35,281 nt of DNA, taken from positions 1 through 35,281 of the forward strand of contig RSEH01000363.1 in the NCBI GenBank assembly GCA_006503475.1, read 5' to 3'. The notes below the pieces were generated by a model, which had not been told where the DNA came from, made no database searches, and saw nothing but the letters and a program-made list of their open reading frames with translations. A program made the translations under genes and the position numbers. Each line of letters opens with the position of its first letter. Positions within the stretch are counted from its first letter, which is position 1. This document shows, piece after piece, positions 27,800 to 35,281 of the stretch. Source of the stretch: Stentor roeselii (Eukaryota > Ciliophora > Heterotrichea > Heterotrichida > Stentoridae).

Positions 27800-28198
27800 T
27801 TAAGCGCAACCACATCCCGCCCCAGTTGACCAAAGTTTGAAAGTATTTCCTCCCCACTTGTAGACAGCGATGGCGCAGTTCAAGTTATTGGTAGGGTTGC
27901 AAGGAATGTTTCCACCATTGCAAGCGCCCCAGTTCATTTGATTGATTTGCCAGAGGCCAACATCGAAAGACCCATTAGTATTGTAGTTCGCAGCATTAGC
28001 ATTGCCACCACTTTCTTTATTCATGACACACTGGCAGCATGCCTGGTTCCATGTATATTTACTGCACCAGTATGAAATGCTTTGGGGACTTGTGGTAGTC
28101 CCACAAGGACAACTTGGACAGTTATTTGAAGGACAGTTGCCTCCACAGGTGTTTGCCATGATGCCTACAGCCAAGACAAATAAAATCACCAGTTTCAT
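27800..28198 (-). CDS. Secreted c-type-like lysozyme (GH22-like), copy 1
   Basis: 132 aa with a signal peptide (about 1-15). A short Cys-rich N-terminal segment (CGGNCPSNNCPSCPCG) follows. The core matches the c-type lysozyme active-site stretch without gaps: Glu62 in ESGGN, then 17 residues later Asp79 in FDVGLWQIN. This equals the Glu35-Asp52 spacing of hen lysozyme followed by DYG(I/L)xQIN. The end (NCAIAVYKWGGNTFKLWSTG) parallels the NCA...W part of that family. It should cleave peptidoglycan, either for digestion of bacteria or defence. Single exon, stop TAA. It is about 80-90% identical to the copy ending at 29696, by eye. Confidence 0.85.
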   Translation of the reverse strand: MKLVILFVLAVGIMANTCGGNCPSNNCPSCPCGTTTSPQSISYWCSKYTWNQACCQCVMNKESGGNANAANYNTNGSFDVGLWQINQMNWGACNGGNIPCNPTNNLNCAIAVYKWGGNTFKLWSTGAGCGCA

Positions 28199-28911
28199 AT
28201 TATATAGTAATTAGAAAATGGATAATTTAGACAAAATATTAGAGGAATCTTAAGAATATGATATTTTTTTTAGAGTTTTGTGAATTATTTTAGATTTTTA
28301 GAAAGAATTCATGTATGAAGGATTTGAATACTTTTAATTAGAAATTTTCAGGGTTGGGGATTTTTAGGATATTAGAGTTTATAGATATAGATTGTTGAAA
28401 TAGAGAGGCTGAAGATTGAAGTTTTATATTAGATTATGTCTAGGTATTGTTTTTAATTACTTCATTTCGATATCTTACCCCATACCATTGATTAATTTGT
28501 AAATTTCTCAATATAGCTCTATAAATAATTTTGAAAAAGATATAGATACTTTAAATTAAAATTAGTTTTGTACAATATTTCTTGGTATTATGGAAATCAT
28601 GAAAGTTTCTTAATGATTGGAATTTGATGCATGCTTAGTAATCGTAGAATAATATATTTTCTAATAAAATGATTTCTTTTTCATGCATAATTAACTTATG
28701 ATGAATTTTAATATTCAAATTCGATTTTAAAAAATATTCAAGAGCCTTTTTACGCAAATTTAAATCATTTAAGAGTTATCATACATGCAAATGGATAATC
28801 ATCTCTAAATTCGATTTCTTATAACACATTCATAAAAACTTATAAATCATAGATTTTCAACCTAGATCTAACTATTCATATTCAATCTTTAAGAATTTTA
28901 AATATCTAAGT
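28199..28911. other. Spacer between lysozyme copy 1 and the dead copy
   Basis: It holds the 5' flank of the lysozyme gene starting at 28198 and AT-rich sequence without recognisable coding potential. Bases near 28340-28440 are G+T-rich on the plus strand, like other 5' flanks of minus-strand genes here. Nothing else was seen. Confidence 0.45.
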
Positions 28912-29288
28912 CCTCTACATTCACATAAAATTGACCATAATTTGAAGAAATTTCTTCCACCTATATAAATTGACAAAATAATCAATTTTTTTAAGAATCA
29001 CAGGATCTATTCAATAATTATCCCAATACATCTGATTTATCTGCAATAATCTAAAATTAAAAGATCCATTACTATCATAATATGCAGTATTTTCATTACT
29101 TATATTTTTTTATTAAAAATTCGATGGAAATATTATGATTTCATCAATACTTGCTACACTAACTTGAATTGCGCAAATACTAGTTATTATTCCTCAAGGA
29201 CAGCTTGGGCATGTATTTGAATGAAATTATTAGTACAAGGGCCTGCCTTGATACTAAAAGCCAACACTAATAAATATCTTAGCTTCAT
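28912..29288 (-). pseudogene. Decayed lysozyme copy 2
   Basis: It aligns by eye with both neighbouring lysozyme genes over their whole length: ATG and MKL-like start at 29288-29280, remnants of the Cys-rich segment near 29190-29215, and the WQIN region near 29030-29050 (CATCTGATTTATCTGC against CATTTGATTGATTTGC). Many substitutions, lost codons and stops make it untranslatable. It lies between the two intact copies, on the same strand. Confidence 0.8.
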
Positions 29289-29695
29289 TTTTGTGTTAAA
29301 TGAAAAAATGACATCAAATACCTTGGCAAGATTGAATTAGATGTTATTCAGGCTTTGGGTTATTTTAGTTAAGTTTTTTATTAAAATTTTAATAAAGAAG
29401 TTTTATATAAATGATTTTTAAGAGTAGTTCTAAACTGTAAAGAAAACTTGTAGTTAAATCATGTGAGGACAACTAAATTTTAAGATTATTGAAATAATCT
29501 ATGCAAGTTAATATTTATATTTGATATATATCTCTTATGGGGGTTTCAAACTTATTTAGCATTAATAAAACTATTACTGCAGATATCACCTAAAACAATA
29601 AAAACTCTAAATCGAAAATTATCATTTGTTATTAATAAATCCTATTTCAAAAAAATCCACTTCTTCCAAGTAAACCTCTTAGATAACCTATCCAT
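29289..29695. other. Spacer between dead and intact lysozyme copies
   Basis: AT-rich; no gene or repeat recognised. It holds the former promoter of the dead copy and the 3' flank of the copy ending at 29696. Confidence 0.45.
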
Positions 29696-30094
29696 TTAAG
29701 CGCACCCACATCCAGGGCCAGTTGACCAGAGTCTAAAAGTATTTCCTCCCCACTTATAACAGTCAATGGCACAATTCAAGTTGCTGTTCAAGTCACAAGG
29801 CATATTCCCTCCATTGCAAGCGCCCCAATTGACTTGATTGATTTGCCAAAGGCCAACATCAAAAGAGCTATCAGTGTTATAATTCATGGCATTAGCATTG
29901 CCTGAACTTTCATGAGTAACAACACATTGGCAGCATGCCTGATTCCAAGAATACTTACTGCACCAGTATGAGATGCTTTGGGGACTTGTGGTAGTCCCGC
30001 AAGGACAACTCGGGCAGTCATTAGAAGGACAGTTGCCTCCACAAGTATTTGCCATGATGCTCACAGTCAAGGCTAATAAAATCACCACTTTCAT
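29696..30094 (-). CDS. Secreted c-type-like lysozyme (GH22-like), copy 3
   Basis: 132 aa from the ATG at 30094, which aligns with the start of copy 1; the TATAAT sequence just before ATG is also shared. Signal peptide, Cys-rich segment and core are as in copy 1, with Glu62 in HESSGN and Asp79 in FDVGLWQIN. The sequence NYNTDSSFDVGLWQIN is even closer to the hen lysozyme stretch. It has an extra Cys (IDCYKW) compared with copy 1, which might alter disulfide pairing. Differences between the copies are concentrated outside the active site. Single exon, stop TAA. Confidence 0.85.
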   Translation of the reverse strand: MKVVILLALTVSIMANTCGGNCPSNDCPSCPCGTTTSPQSISYWCSKYSWNQACCQCVVTHESSGNANAMNYNTDSSFDVGLWQINQVNWGACNGGNMPCDLNSNLNCAIDCYKWGGNTFRLWSTGPGCGCA

Positions 30095-30676
30095 ATTATA
30101 CAACAATTTTATTGGATTTTTTAATGAAATGATTTAGGAACTATTTGATTGAAGATATGATGAAAGATTTAAATGAAATTATTTGATTTAAGTTTAATGT
30201 GATGTTTGTTTATTGGGTTTATTTTTACTATTGTTGAGAAGAATTTAGATGGATTTTTTGGAAGTTTAAGATTTTGTTTATGAGGAATAGTGTCTCTTGG
30301 ATTATCATTTGAAAATAATTCAGAGAAGCAAGATATTTATTCAATCTTAAAGAACTATTTTAGAAGTTACGAGTGATCTAGATTAGGATGATTATATTAA
30401 ATTTCAAGAAAACAACCAATATAAATCAGGGAAATCGCAGTAGTCTGAATGTTTGCAATTTTATTTGATAAATTCAAACTTTTATGATAAAAATCTTGTA
30501 AAATAATCCATTAGAAGATGTAAACATTCATTAAATCTGTTCAATCAAATACCTAATAAAAACAAAATATTCCGATATTAACTAAATTCCAAAAATCTTT
30601 AAACAATTTCAATCAAAATAATAAAGCCTCTCAATCCAAGTCCTAAAATCACTACTTAAATTTTATAATTACCACC
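30095..30676. other. Intergenic region upstream of lysozyme copy 3
   Basis: It holds the 5' flank of the lysozyme gene and, at the far end, the 3' flank of the zinc-binding protein gene. It is AT-rich with G/T-rich patches near 30180-30300. No gene or RNA was recognised. Confidence 0.45.
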
Positions 30677-31519
30677 TTAAAAAACATTATCAAGAAATAC
30701 ATGCTCAACATGATTATCCCTAATATGTTGAATAGCTTTGCTGTAACTAATGGGCTGATTGCATATCCTGCAGACAAACCAACAAATTTCACAGTTCTTA
30801 CAATGAAGCAGTTTTTCACTAAACACCATACGTGTTCCGCAGTAGCAGTAATAAGGAAGTCCACTAAAAACATTTATAAGATGCTTCTGGGGCTCTGCGA
30901 TTTGAGATTCTTTACAGCTCGGACAGTACTTTAACCGTGAACATCGAAGACAAACCACAAGACTACAGCACATGAAAATCGAAGGCTGATATGCAAAGTT
31001 CTTGCAGCAGAAACATCGAAATTTATCAAAAAGTTCTCCTGAAATTTCAGCTTTTCTGGCATTTATCGACTTTTGTAGAATATCAAGATGATATTTTAAA
31101 ATTGACAAATTTTCTTCCTCAGTGAAAAACTTTAGACAGTAGTTGTAATCCATGTGTTTTTCACAGAACATTGAAACAGCAGCTGCGAGATCATTGAAAT
31201 TTGAGACACCAGGTAAATAAAAATTGATGATTTTTCCTGATTTCTGGTAAATCACTTCAAGTAACGTAGTAATTGCCCTGCAGTACTCACTCATATCAGA
31301 GTTATCATTAACCACCGCAAGTAAAATATTTCGGTTCTTATTATTCTTCTCCGCATAAACATAAATAAACTCATTCAAATTCTTCTTCTTTTCATACTCC
31401 GCAGAAAAAATCTGACTGAACTTCCAGCACTTTCCAACAATTTCCACAATAAGAACAGTTCCCGAGCAATTCAAAATATTTCCATCACCGATACCAAACT
31501 GTAAAATCATTATAACCAT
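30677..31519 (-). CDS. Zinc-binding protein, possibly TFIIH p34 (Tfb4)-like
   Basis: 280 aa. The N-terminal half (about 15-130) alternates beta strands and helices in a way compatible with a von Willebrand A-like fold (GTVLIVEIVGKCW, later NILLAVVND). Residues about 165-205 carry a Cys-rich cluster (CFCCKNF...CCSLVVCLRC...CPSC). A second cluster (CYCGTRM...CKNCEICWFVCRIC, then HIRDNH) ends the protein. A vWA-like domain followed by a C4-type zinc finger recalls TFIIH subunit p34/Tfb4, but the similarity seen by eye is weak; a RING-like ubiquitin ligase is an alternative. The start at 31519 lies 8 bp after the stop of the upstream gene; a second ATG three codons later is possible. Confidence 0.5.
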   Translation of the reverse strand: MVIMILQFGIGDGNILNCSGTVLIVEIVGKCWKFSQIFSAEYEKKKNLNEFIYVYAEKNNKNRNILLAVVNDNSDMSEYCRAITTLLEVIYQKSGKIINFYLPGVSNFNDLAAAVSMFCEKHMDYNYCLKFFTEEENLSILKYHLDILQKSINARKAEISGELFDKFRCFCCKNFAYQPSIFMCCSLVVCLRCSRLKYCPSCKESQIAEPQKHLINVFSGLPYYCYCGTRMVFSEKLLHCKNCEICWFVCRICNQPISYSKAIQHIRDNHVEHVFLDNVF

Positions 31520-31527
31520 AATCCTAT

Positions 31528-32148
31528 CTATTTACTTAAAGGCTTCCCAGTGAAAAGATCAGCCCCTCTTCTCTCTCTATGAGCGAAGTACTTTCTATAG
31601 TTCTGATCCCTTACATGATAATTAAGCCTGCAGAAGATTGGACTAGGTTTTACATTCAAGTTAGAAACCAGTCCTTTCGTCGCGTTTCCTTCAGTATGTT
31701 TGAAGTGCTGAGTCAAAGTCCTTTCATAAGTAAAAGACTCTTTTCCATGTTCAGCTTTAGCATGACCTTGAAAGACATCTTCACGCGCGCCTAACTTTGC
31801 AACATCGGCGAGATGTGAACCAGACACCCACCAACCCCCTATGTACATATAGAAGAAGTAAAGAGGTAAAATTCGAATCTTTCCTGACTGTAGATGAGGA
31901 GTAATCTTCCAAAAAACATATCTGAACGGGTGGTCTAAAAATCTGAGAAAGTTTCTAAGGTATCGATGCTTGTTAGCCACATCTGGAGATCGGTAGTTCT
32001 TGTTGTAGTTGTCGAAGTCGTAGTTTATTGCTCGGCATATCATGAACATACGCTCGTGAGCGTTTGGAAGAGCTCGGTCGAAGAAAGCTGCTCCGAATTC
32101 TTTATGGGTGTAAACGATCGGGTTCTCTGGAGGTTTCTCGTACGCCAT
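31528..32148 (-). CDS. Conserved-looking ciliate protein, possibly mitochondrial
   Basis: 206 aa, rich in Arg, Tyr, His and aromatic residues, with one possible membrane segment (LYFFYMYIGGWWVSG, about 95-112). There is no clear cleavable presequence. The composition and single helix resemble accessory subunits of mitochondrial respiratory complexes, many of which are lineage-specific in ciliates, but no family could be named. Single exon, stop TAG. The base composition is higher in G+C than the flanks, as expected for a real conserved gene. The next gene on the same strand starts 8 bp downstream. The upstream flank is A+C-rich on the coding strand. Confidence 0.6.
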   Translation of the reverse strand: MAYEKPPENPIVYTHKEFGAAFFDRALPNAHERMFMICRAINYDFDNYNKNYRSPDVANKHRYLRNFLRFLDHPFRYVFWKITPHLQSGKIRILPLYFFYMYIGGWWVSGSHLADVAKLGAREDVFQGHAKAEHGKESFTYERTLTQHFKHTEGNATKGLVSNLNVKPSPIFCRLNYHVRDQNYRKYFAHRERRGADLFTGKPLSK

Positions 32149-32674
32149 TTATTAGATTGATTTGGAAAATTGAATATAGTAAATGTTTTGAATGTTTTGG
32201 TTTTGGCTATTTGGGGATTTTTTATGGGTTGAATGGGTTTGGGTTTTAGAAGTTTTTTTAGAGGGTTTGAAGGATTTATTTTTATGGATTTTTTAGAAGA
32301 TTGATGAAGTTTTTGAGAAGGGATTGTGATTTTAAAGGTTTTTTTTAGGGGTTTGGGATAGTTGGGGATTTTAGTTGGGTGAATGAAGATTTTTAATTTA
32401 GATTGTTTTAGGTTTTAAGAGCAGGGAGATTTATTTGTTTGATTTAAGGAACAAGTTGGGTTGAATTTTGGTTTCAAAGACTTATGTAAAAAGATTGAAA
32501 AAGTCTTTCTTTGATTAAGTAACAAAGTCGGCTTGAATTTCAAAGACTTATGTAAAAAGATTGAAATATTGAAGTTATCATAAATTATCCAATTTTAAGT
32601 GTACTTCATTTGAATTCTTAACATTTCTTATCATATTTAAATCCTTGATGACTCCATTAGACTTGAATTACGAA
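32149..32674. other. G+T-rich 5' flank and intergenic region
   Basis: Bases 32149-32430 are strongly G+T-rich on the plus strand with repeated TTTTTTAGGGG-like words, so A+C-rich on the coding strand of the gene starting at 32148. An imperfect direct duplication follows (listed separately). No gene was recognised. Confidence 0.5.
32438..32568. repeat. Imperfect tandem duplication in intergenic DNA
   Basis: Two adjacent related units (about 32438-32509 and 32510-32568) share a perfect 29-bp core at 32472-32500 and 32538-32566, which includes CAAAGACTTATGTAAAAAG. The sequences before the core are similar with small gaps. Confidence 0.85.
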
Positions 32675-32860
32675 CTAAGGGAAAAATATCGCTGACCCTA
32701 TAATGACCACAACAAAAAGTGAGTAAACAATAACAACCCACCCATACCAAGAAATCTCTTCAAAATTCCCATAGTCCGTAATCGTCAAAGGATTACGAGT
32801 CTCAAAATCTTCCTCCGCAACATTCAAAACCATCTGAAGTAAAATGCAAATAACTTTCAT
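32675..32860 (-). CDS. Small single-pass membrane protein
   Basis: 61 aa. The N-terminus (MKVICILLQMVLNVAEE) could be a short signal sequence. An acidic middle (NPLTITDYGNFEE) leads to a hydrophobic helix near the C-terminus (WVVIVYSLFVVVIIGSAIFF). A compact start, a good ATG and the clear two-part layout make it more likely than a chance frame, but no family is recognised and no expression evidence exists. It lies just downstream of the Rb-like gene on the same strand, 111 bp apart. Confidence 0.45.
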   Translation of the reverse strand: MKVICILLQMVLNVAEEDFETRNPLTITDYGNFEEISWYGWVVIVYSLFVVVIIGSAIFFP

Positions 32861-32971
32861 TTATTACTTTAAAATAATCCCTAAAATCCTCAAAAAAACT
32901 CTAAAAAATTCCTAAACTTTAAACATTCCAAAAAAATCTCTACCTCAAATCCTATTATTGATAAATAAACA

Positions 32972-35134
32972 CTATTTTTTATTACGGTGTATCGGGGAAT
33001 CTTCTTCAATCTTTGGAAGATGCGGCTCATCATCAAAGCTGATGAGTCTGCCCTTCTTATGTACGATGTTTTGTGTGCCTTCAGCAGAAGCCCAAAGTTT
33101 TCTAGTCCTTGGAGTCAAATACGGAGTTTTGGGTGAGCAGAAAGTCGATCCACGAGAAGGTGAAGTAATCGGAAGGCTCGCTCTAAGTGGACTCGAAAAG
33201 AAATTCTTCAAGTTTTCCGTTCCTTGACTTAAAGACTCTTTAAATCTCGGAATAAAGAACAAATTGTAAAACTTGATGATATCCCCAGCGCCAGTCACTT
33301 GTTTAAAAACATGTTCTTTCCCCGGGTTCTGAACTGAAAAGTTCTCAATCAAAGTCTTGAAACTCACAGGTTTAAACAACTTGCAAACCGCGTAAATCGA
33401 GCAAAGGACAACAGTGTCTAAAGTCCTATTTGTTAACAAGTCAACATTTTCAGTGATGCAAGTTTTGATGAGTTCCCAGATCCTTTCTTTCACCTCTTCT
33501 AAGATATCAAGTTGGTCAGTCACTTCAACCAGTTTCTGTGCCAGGTATGAAAGAATCCTTTTAAAGAAAATGTTGAAAATAGGAGACCCTGAAGATGTTT
33601 TTGACTCACTTACGAATTGACTCATCATTAAAAGAATCACACTGGACTCACTCCAGGCACTTTCATTGACGATATGATTTTCCACGTCTCTGAAGTGCCT
33701 TTTAAGAGAAATCGGGATTTTGCTGTCAAACTGAACAAAAGTCGTGATAATCTTCCAGAACTCAAAGACTGAAACCTGCGCCATTTCAAGAACTTGGCAA
33801 AAGTTCAAATTCAAGCCATGTGCGAAGACAATACTTTCAATTGCACAAGCGAGAGTAGCTGAATGAAAATTTTCATTATTATAAAGCGTGTTCAAATTTC
33901 CCTGTCTTTTCTGTTCATTTTTAATCATTCCATGCAAGGCATAAACATAAAGTTTTAAAATACTTTCACCTTTCGACTTTCCCTGAGCCTGTTCAATCCC
34001 TGAAAGATTTTCTTTTTCATTAAGTCCTAAAGTGAGTCGATTTCGAAAAGCTTCGATTTTTGCATAAACTGAGAAATTTGCGACACTATTATATTCTTCT
34101 AACAGTGAAGGGACTTGATTGAGTTGAATCTTTTTTACGATCTCTCGAAGCCAGTTGCTCAGTTCCATTGCCGAGCTCATCGGAGTGAACGAGTGCGGGT
34201 TCGGCGAGGACTGAACAGGAACCTCTCCTAATTTACTCTTAAGTCCATTGTCACTTTCACTGTCCCAGGTGATGATTCGCTTTGACTTCAACTCGACTTG
34301 AGCCTTTCTGTGTCTTGTTTGTTTTACAGGCGTTTTCGGCTGTTGCTTCTTCAAAAATTCAATTTCACTGAATTGAAAAGCTTTCAAGTTCGAAATGTAA
34401 AAATCAACTAAATGGTTGTGATTGTAATGAATGTGACTCGCTGCAAAGATACCTTCGAAGTTTTCCGAACCACATCGTAAAAGTTCATTTGTTTTAAGAC
34501 ATGCCACGAAAGTCTCAAACGAACTGATGGATTCTTGAAATTGTTCATTTTCCGCATTGAAGAGTCGTTGAAGGAAGTCTGCTGGAGCTGCTGATGAGAA
34601 ACTGACAGTGATTGGAAGATGTGAAAGTGCGAAGTGAAAAGCAGAAAGTAATAAACAAGCATTTTCAACTAAATCATTTGATTGCATTGACTGCCTTCGA
34701 ATGGAGATAAGGACCCAAATGATATCTCTCAGTTGTCCTGAAGACCCGGAATGTCCTTGTTTTTGTTCTAACTCGAGTTGAGCCCATTTCTCTAAAAACT
34801 TCTTGTAAAGCCGCCAAGCGAAGGTGAATTCTTCAATCATTCCTAAAGCTTGGACTCCCTCTGCTGGGCAGACAGTCTCTGTGAAAAGCTTGAAAAACTC
34901 GTGAAAGTCTTCAGGAGCTGAAAGATTTTTAAATAAATTCTGAAGAAAAGTGTTGGGCACTGATTTCGCTTGAAGTCCTGCTGATAGCACTGCAGCCGTG
35001 TATAAATATAAAGGTTGCTGTAATGAGTTACTACGTAAAAATAATTTACAGCTCGCTTCTGCCTCTCGGCAGGTCTCGCAGCTTAGACCTAGTTCTTGGC
35101 AGAAGGCCTGGAGACTATTTGAATCAAAGCTCAT
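32972..35134 (-). CDS. Retinoblastoma-family pocket protein
   Basis: 720 aa, single exon. The N-terminal region (about 1-230) matches the cyclin-like Rb N-domain in layout. The A-box begins near 313 with TPMSSAMELSNWLREIV, as pocket A starts in RB1/p107 relatives, and runs to about 500 (FHSATLACAIESIVFAHG, then VFEFWKIITTFV). The B-box (about 530-645) includes LDTVVLCSIYAVCKLF and ends with IIKFYNLFFIPRFK, the typical IKFYNxxY-like end of pocket B. The tail has several S/T-P sites (SPLR, SPSR, SPKTPYLTPRTRK), likely CDK targets. Pocket proteins restrain E2F-dependent transcription and the G1/S transition. Shorter than RB1 (928 aa) but similar in order. The start has no competing upstream ATG in frame. 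Confidence 0.9.
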   Translation of the reverse strand: MSFDSNSLQAFCQELGLSCETCREAEASCKLFLRSNSLQQPLYLYTAAVLSAGLQAKSVPNTFLQNLFKNLSAPEDFHEFFKLFTETVCPAEGVQALGMIEEFTFAWRLYKKFLEKWAQLELEQKQGHSGSSGQLRDIIWVLISIRRQSMQSNDLVENACLLLSAFHFALSHLPITVSFSSAAPADFLQRLFNAENEQFQESISSFETFVACLKTNELLRCGSENFEGIFAASHIHYNHNHLVDFYISNLKAFQFSEIEFLKKQQPKTPVKQTRHRKAQVELKSKRIITWDSESDNGLKSKLGEVPVQSSPNPHSFTPMSSAMELSNWLREIVKKIQLNQVPSLLEEYNSVANFSVYAKIEAFRNRLTLGLNEKENLSGIEQAQGKSKGESILKLYVYALHGMIKNEQKRQGNLNTLYNNENFHSATLACAIESIVFAHGLNLNFCQVLEMAQVSVFEFWKIITTFVQFDSKIPISLKRHFRDVENHIVNESAWSESSVILLMMSQFVSESKTSSGSPIFNIFFKRILSYLAQKLVEVTDQLDILEEVKERIWELIKTCITENVDLLTNRTLDTVVLCSIYAVCKLFKPVSFKTLIENFSVQNPGKEHVFKQVTGAGDIIKFYNLFFIPRFKESLSQGTENLKNFFSSPLRASLPITSPSRGSTFCSPKTPYLTPRTRKLWASAEGTQNIVHKKGRLISFDDEPHLPKIEEDSPIHRNKK

Positions 35135-35281
35135 TATATATTAGAAAGCGGGTTTTCCTAATGCCATTTTCGCAGTTTACTTTTCGTTTAGGAAGACTAA
35201 AGGGTAGATTAAAAGATTTGAGTAAAGAGAAATTTTGAAGTAACTTGAAAGTTTTAGGTTTTTTTTTAAGAAATTTTTGAA
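35135..35281 (-). promoter_or_regulatory. 5' flank of the Rb-like gene
   Basis: These 147 bp precede the Rb-like start codon and must include part of its promoter. On the coding strand they are A-rich with an A-run followed by CC near the window end. No E2F consensus site was found. Confidence 0.3.

Noticed and set aside
35135-35170. E2F-like site upstream of the Rb-like gene
   Set aside because: GAAAGCGGG resembles part of an E2F site but does not match TTTSSCGC in either orientation.

Overview
This window looks like macronuclear DNA of a heterotrich ciliate, most probably Stentor or a close relative. The DNA is AT-rich and gene-dense. TAA, TAG and TGA all end genes, so the standard code fits. 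Three genes are completed only by removing 14-15-nt GT...AG introns, which are a heterotrich hallmark. The gene content also fits: CDPK, kelch/Cys-rich membrane protein, tandem polycystin, OSCA/TMEM63 channel and many hypothetical proteins. The genus is an inference.

Left part (1-11.7 kb, very AT-rich). This is a head-to-tail family of a protein that joins an N-terminal pseudokinase-like region to a C-terminal HELAH (HExxH) metallopeptidase-like region. Four copies are visible. Copy A (cut by the window start), copy B and copy C are broken by stops, frameshifts and deletions. Only copy D (9675-11693, 672 aa) is intact. The A-B pair and the C-D pair share the same short spacer, so a two-gene block was duplicated. 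A tandem (2x6 TM) polycystin channel gene lies between the two pairs. Its first module carries an in-frame TAA and a one-base frame break.

Middle (12.3-20.7 kb). A cathepsin L-like protease (-) and an OSCA/TMEM63-like channel (+) diverge from a shared 0.5-kb region. The channel gene has a 29-bp duplication ending at its start codon. Next comes a 1123-aa TPR/IQ protein (-) with five 69-bp coding repeats. It follows a putative mitochondrial beta-barrel gene by only 13 bp.

Right part (21.6-35.2 kb, all minus strand). In coordinate order: a small papain-like-fold protein (LRAT/NlpC/PPPDE type); a three-exon kelch/Cys-rich/3-TM protein; a CDPK restored by a 15-nt intron; two c-type-like lysozyme genes flanking a dead third copy; a zinc-ribbon protein that may be TFIIH p34-like; a likely mitochondrial or ciliate-specific protein directly upstream of it (8-bp gap); a small membrane protein; and a retinoblastoma-family pocket protein. 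No rRNA, tRNA, CRISPR array or transposon could be supported.
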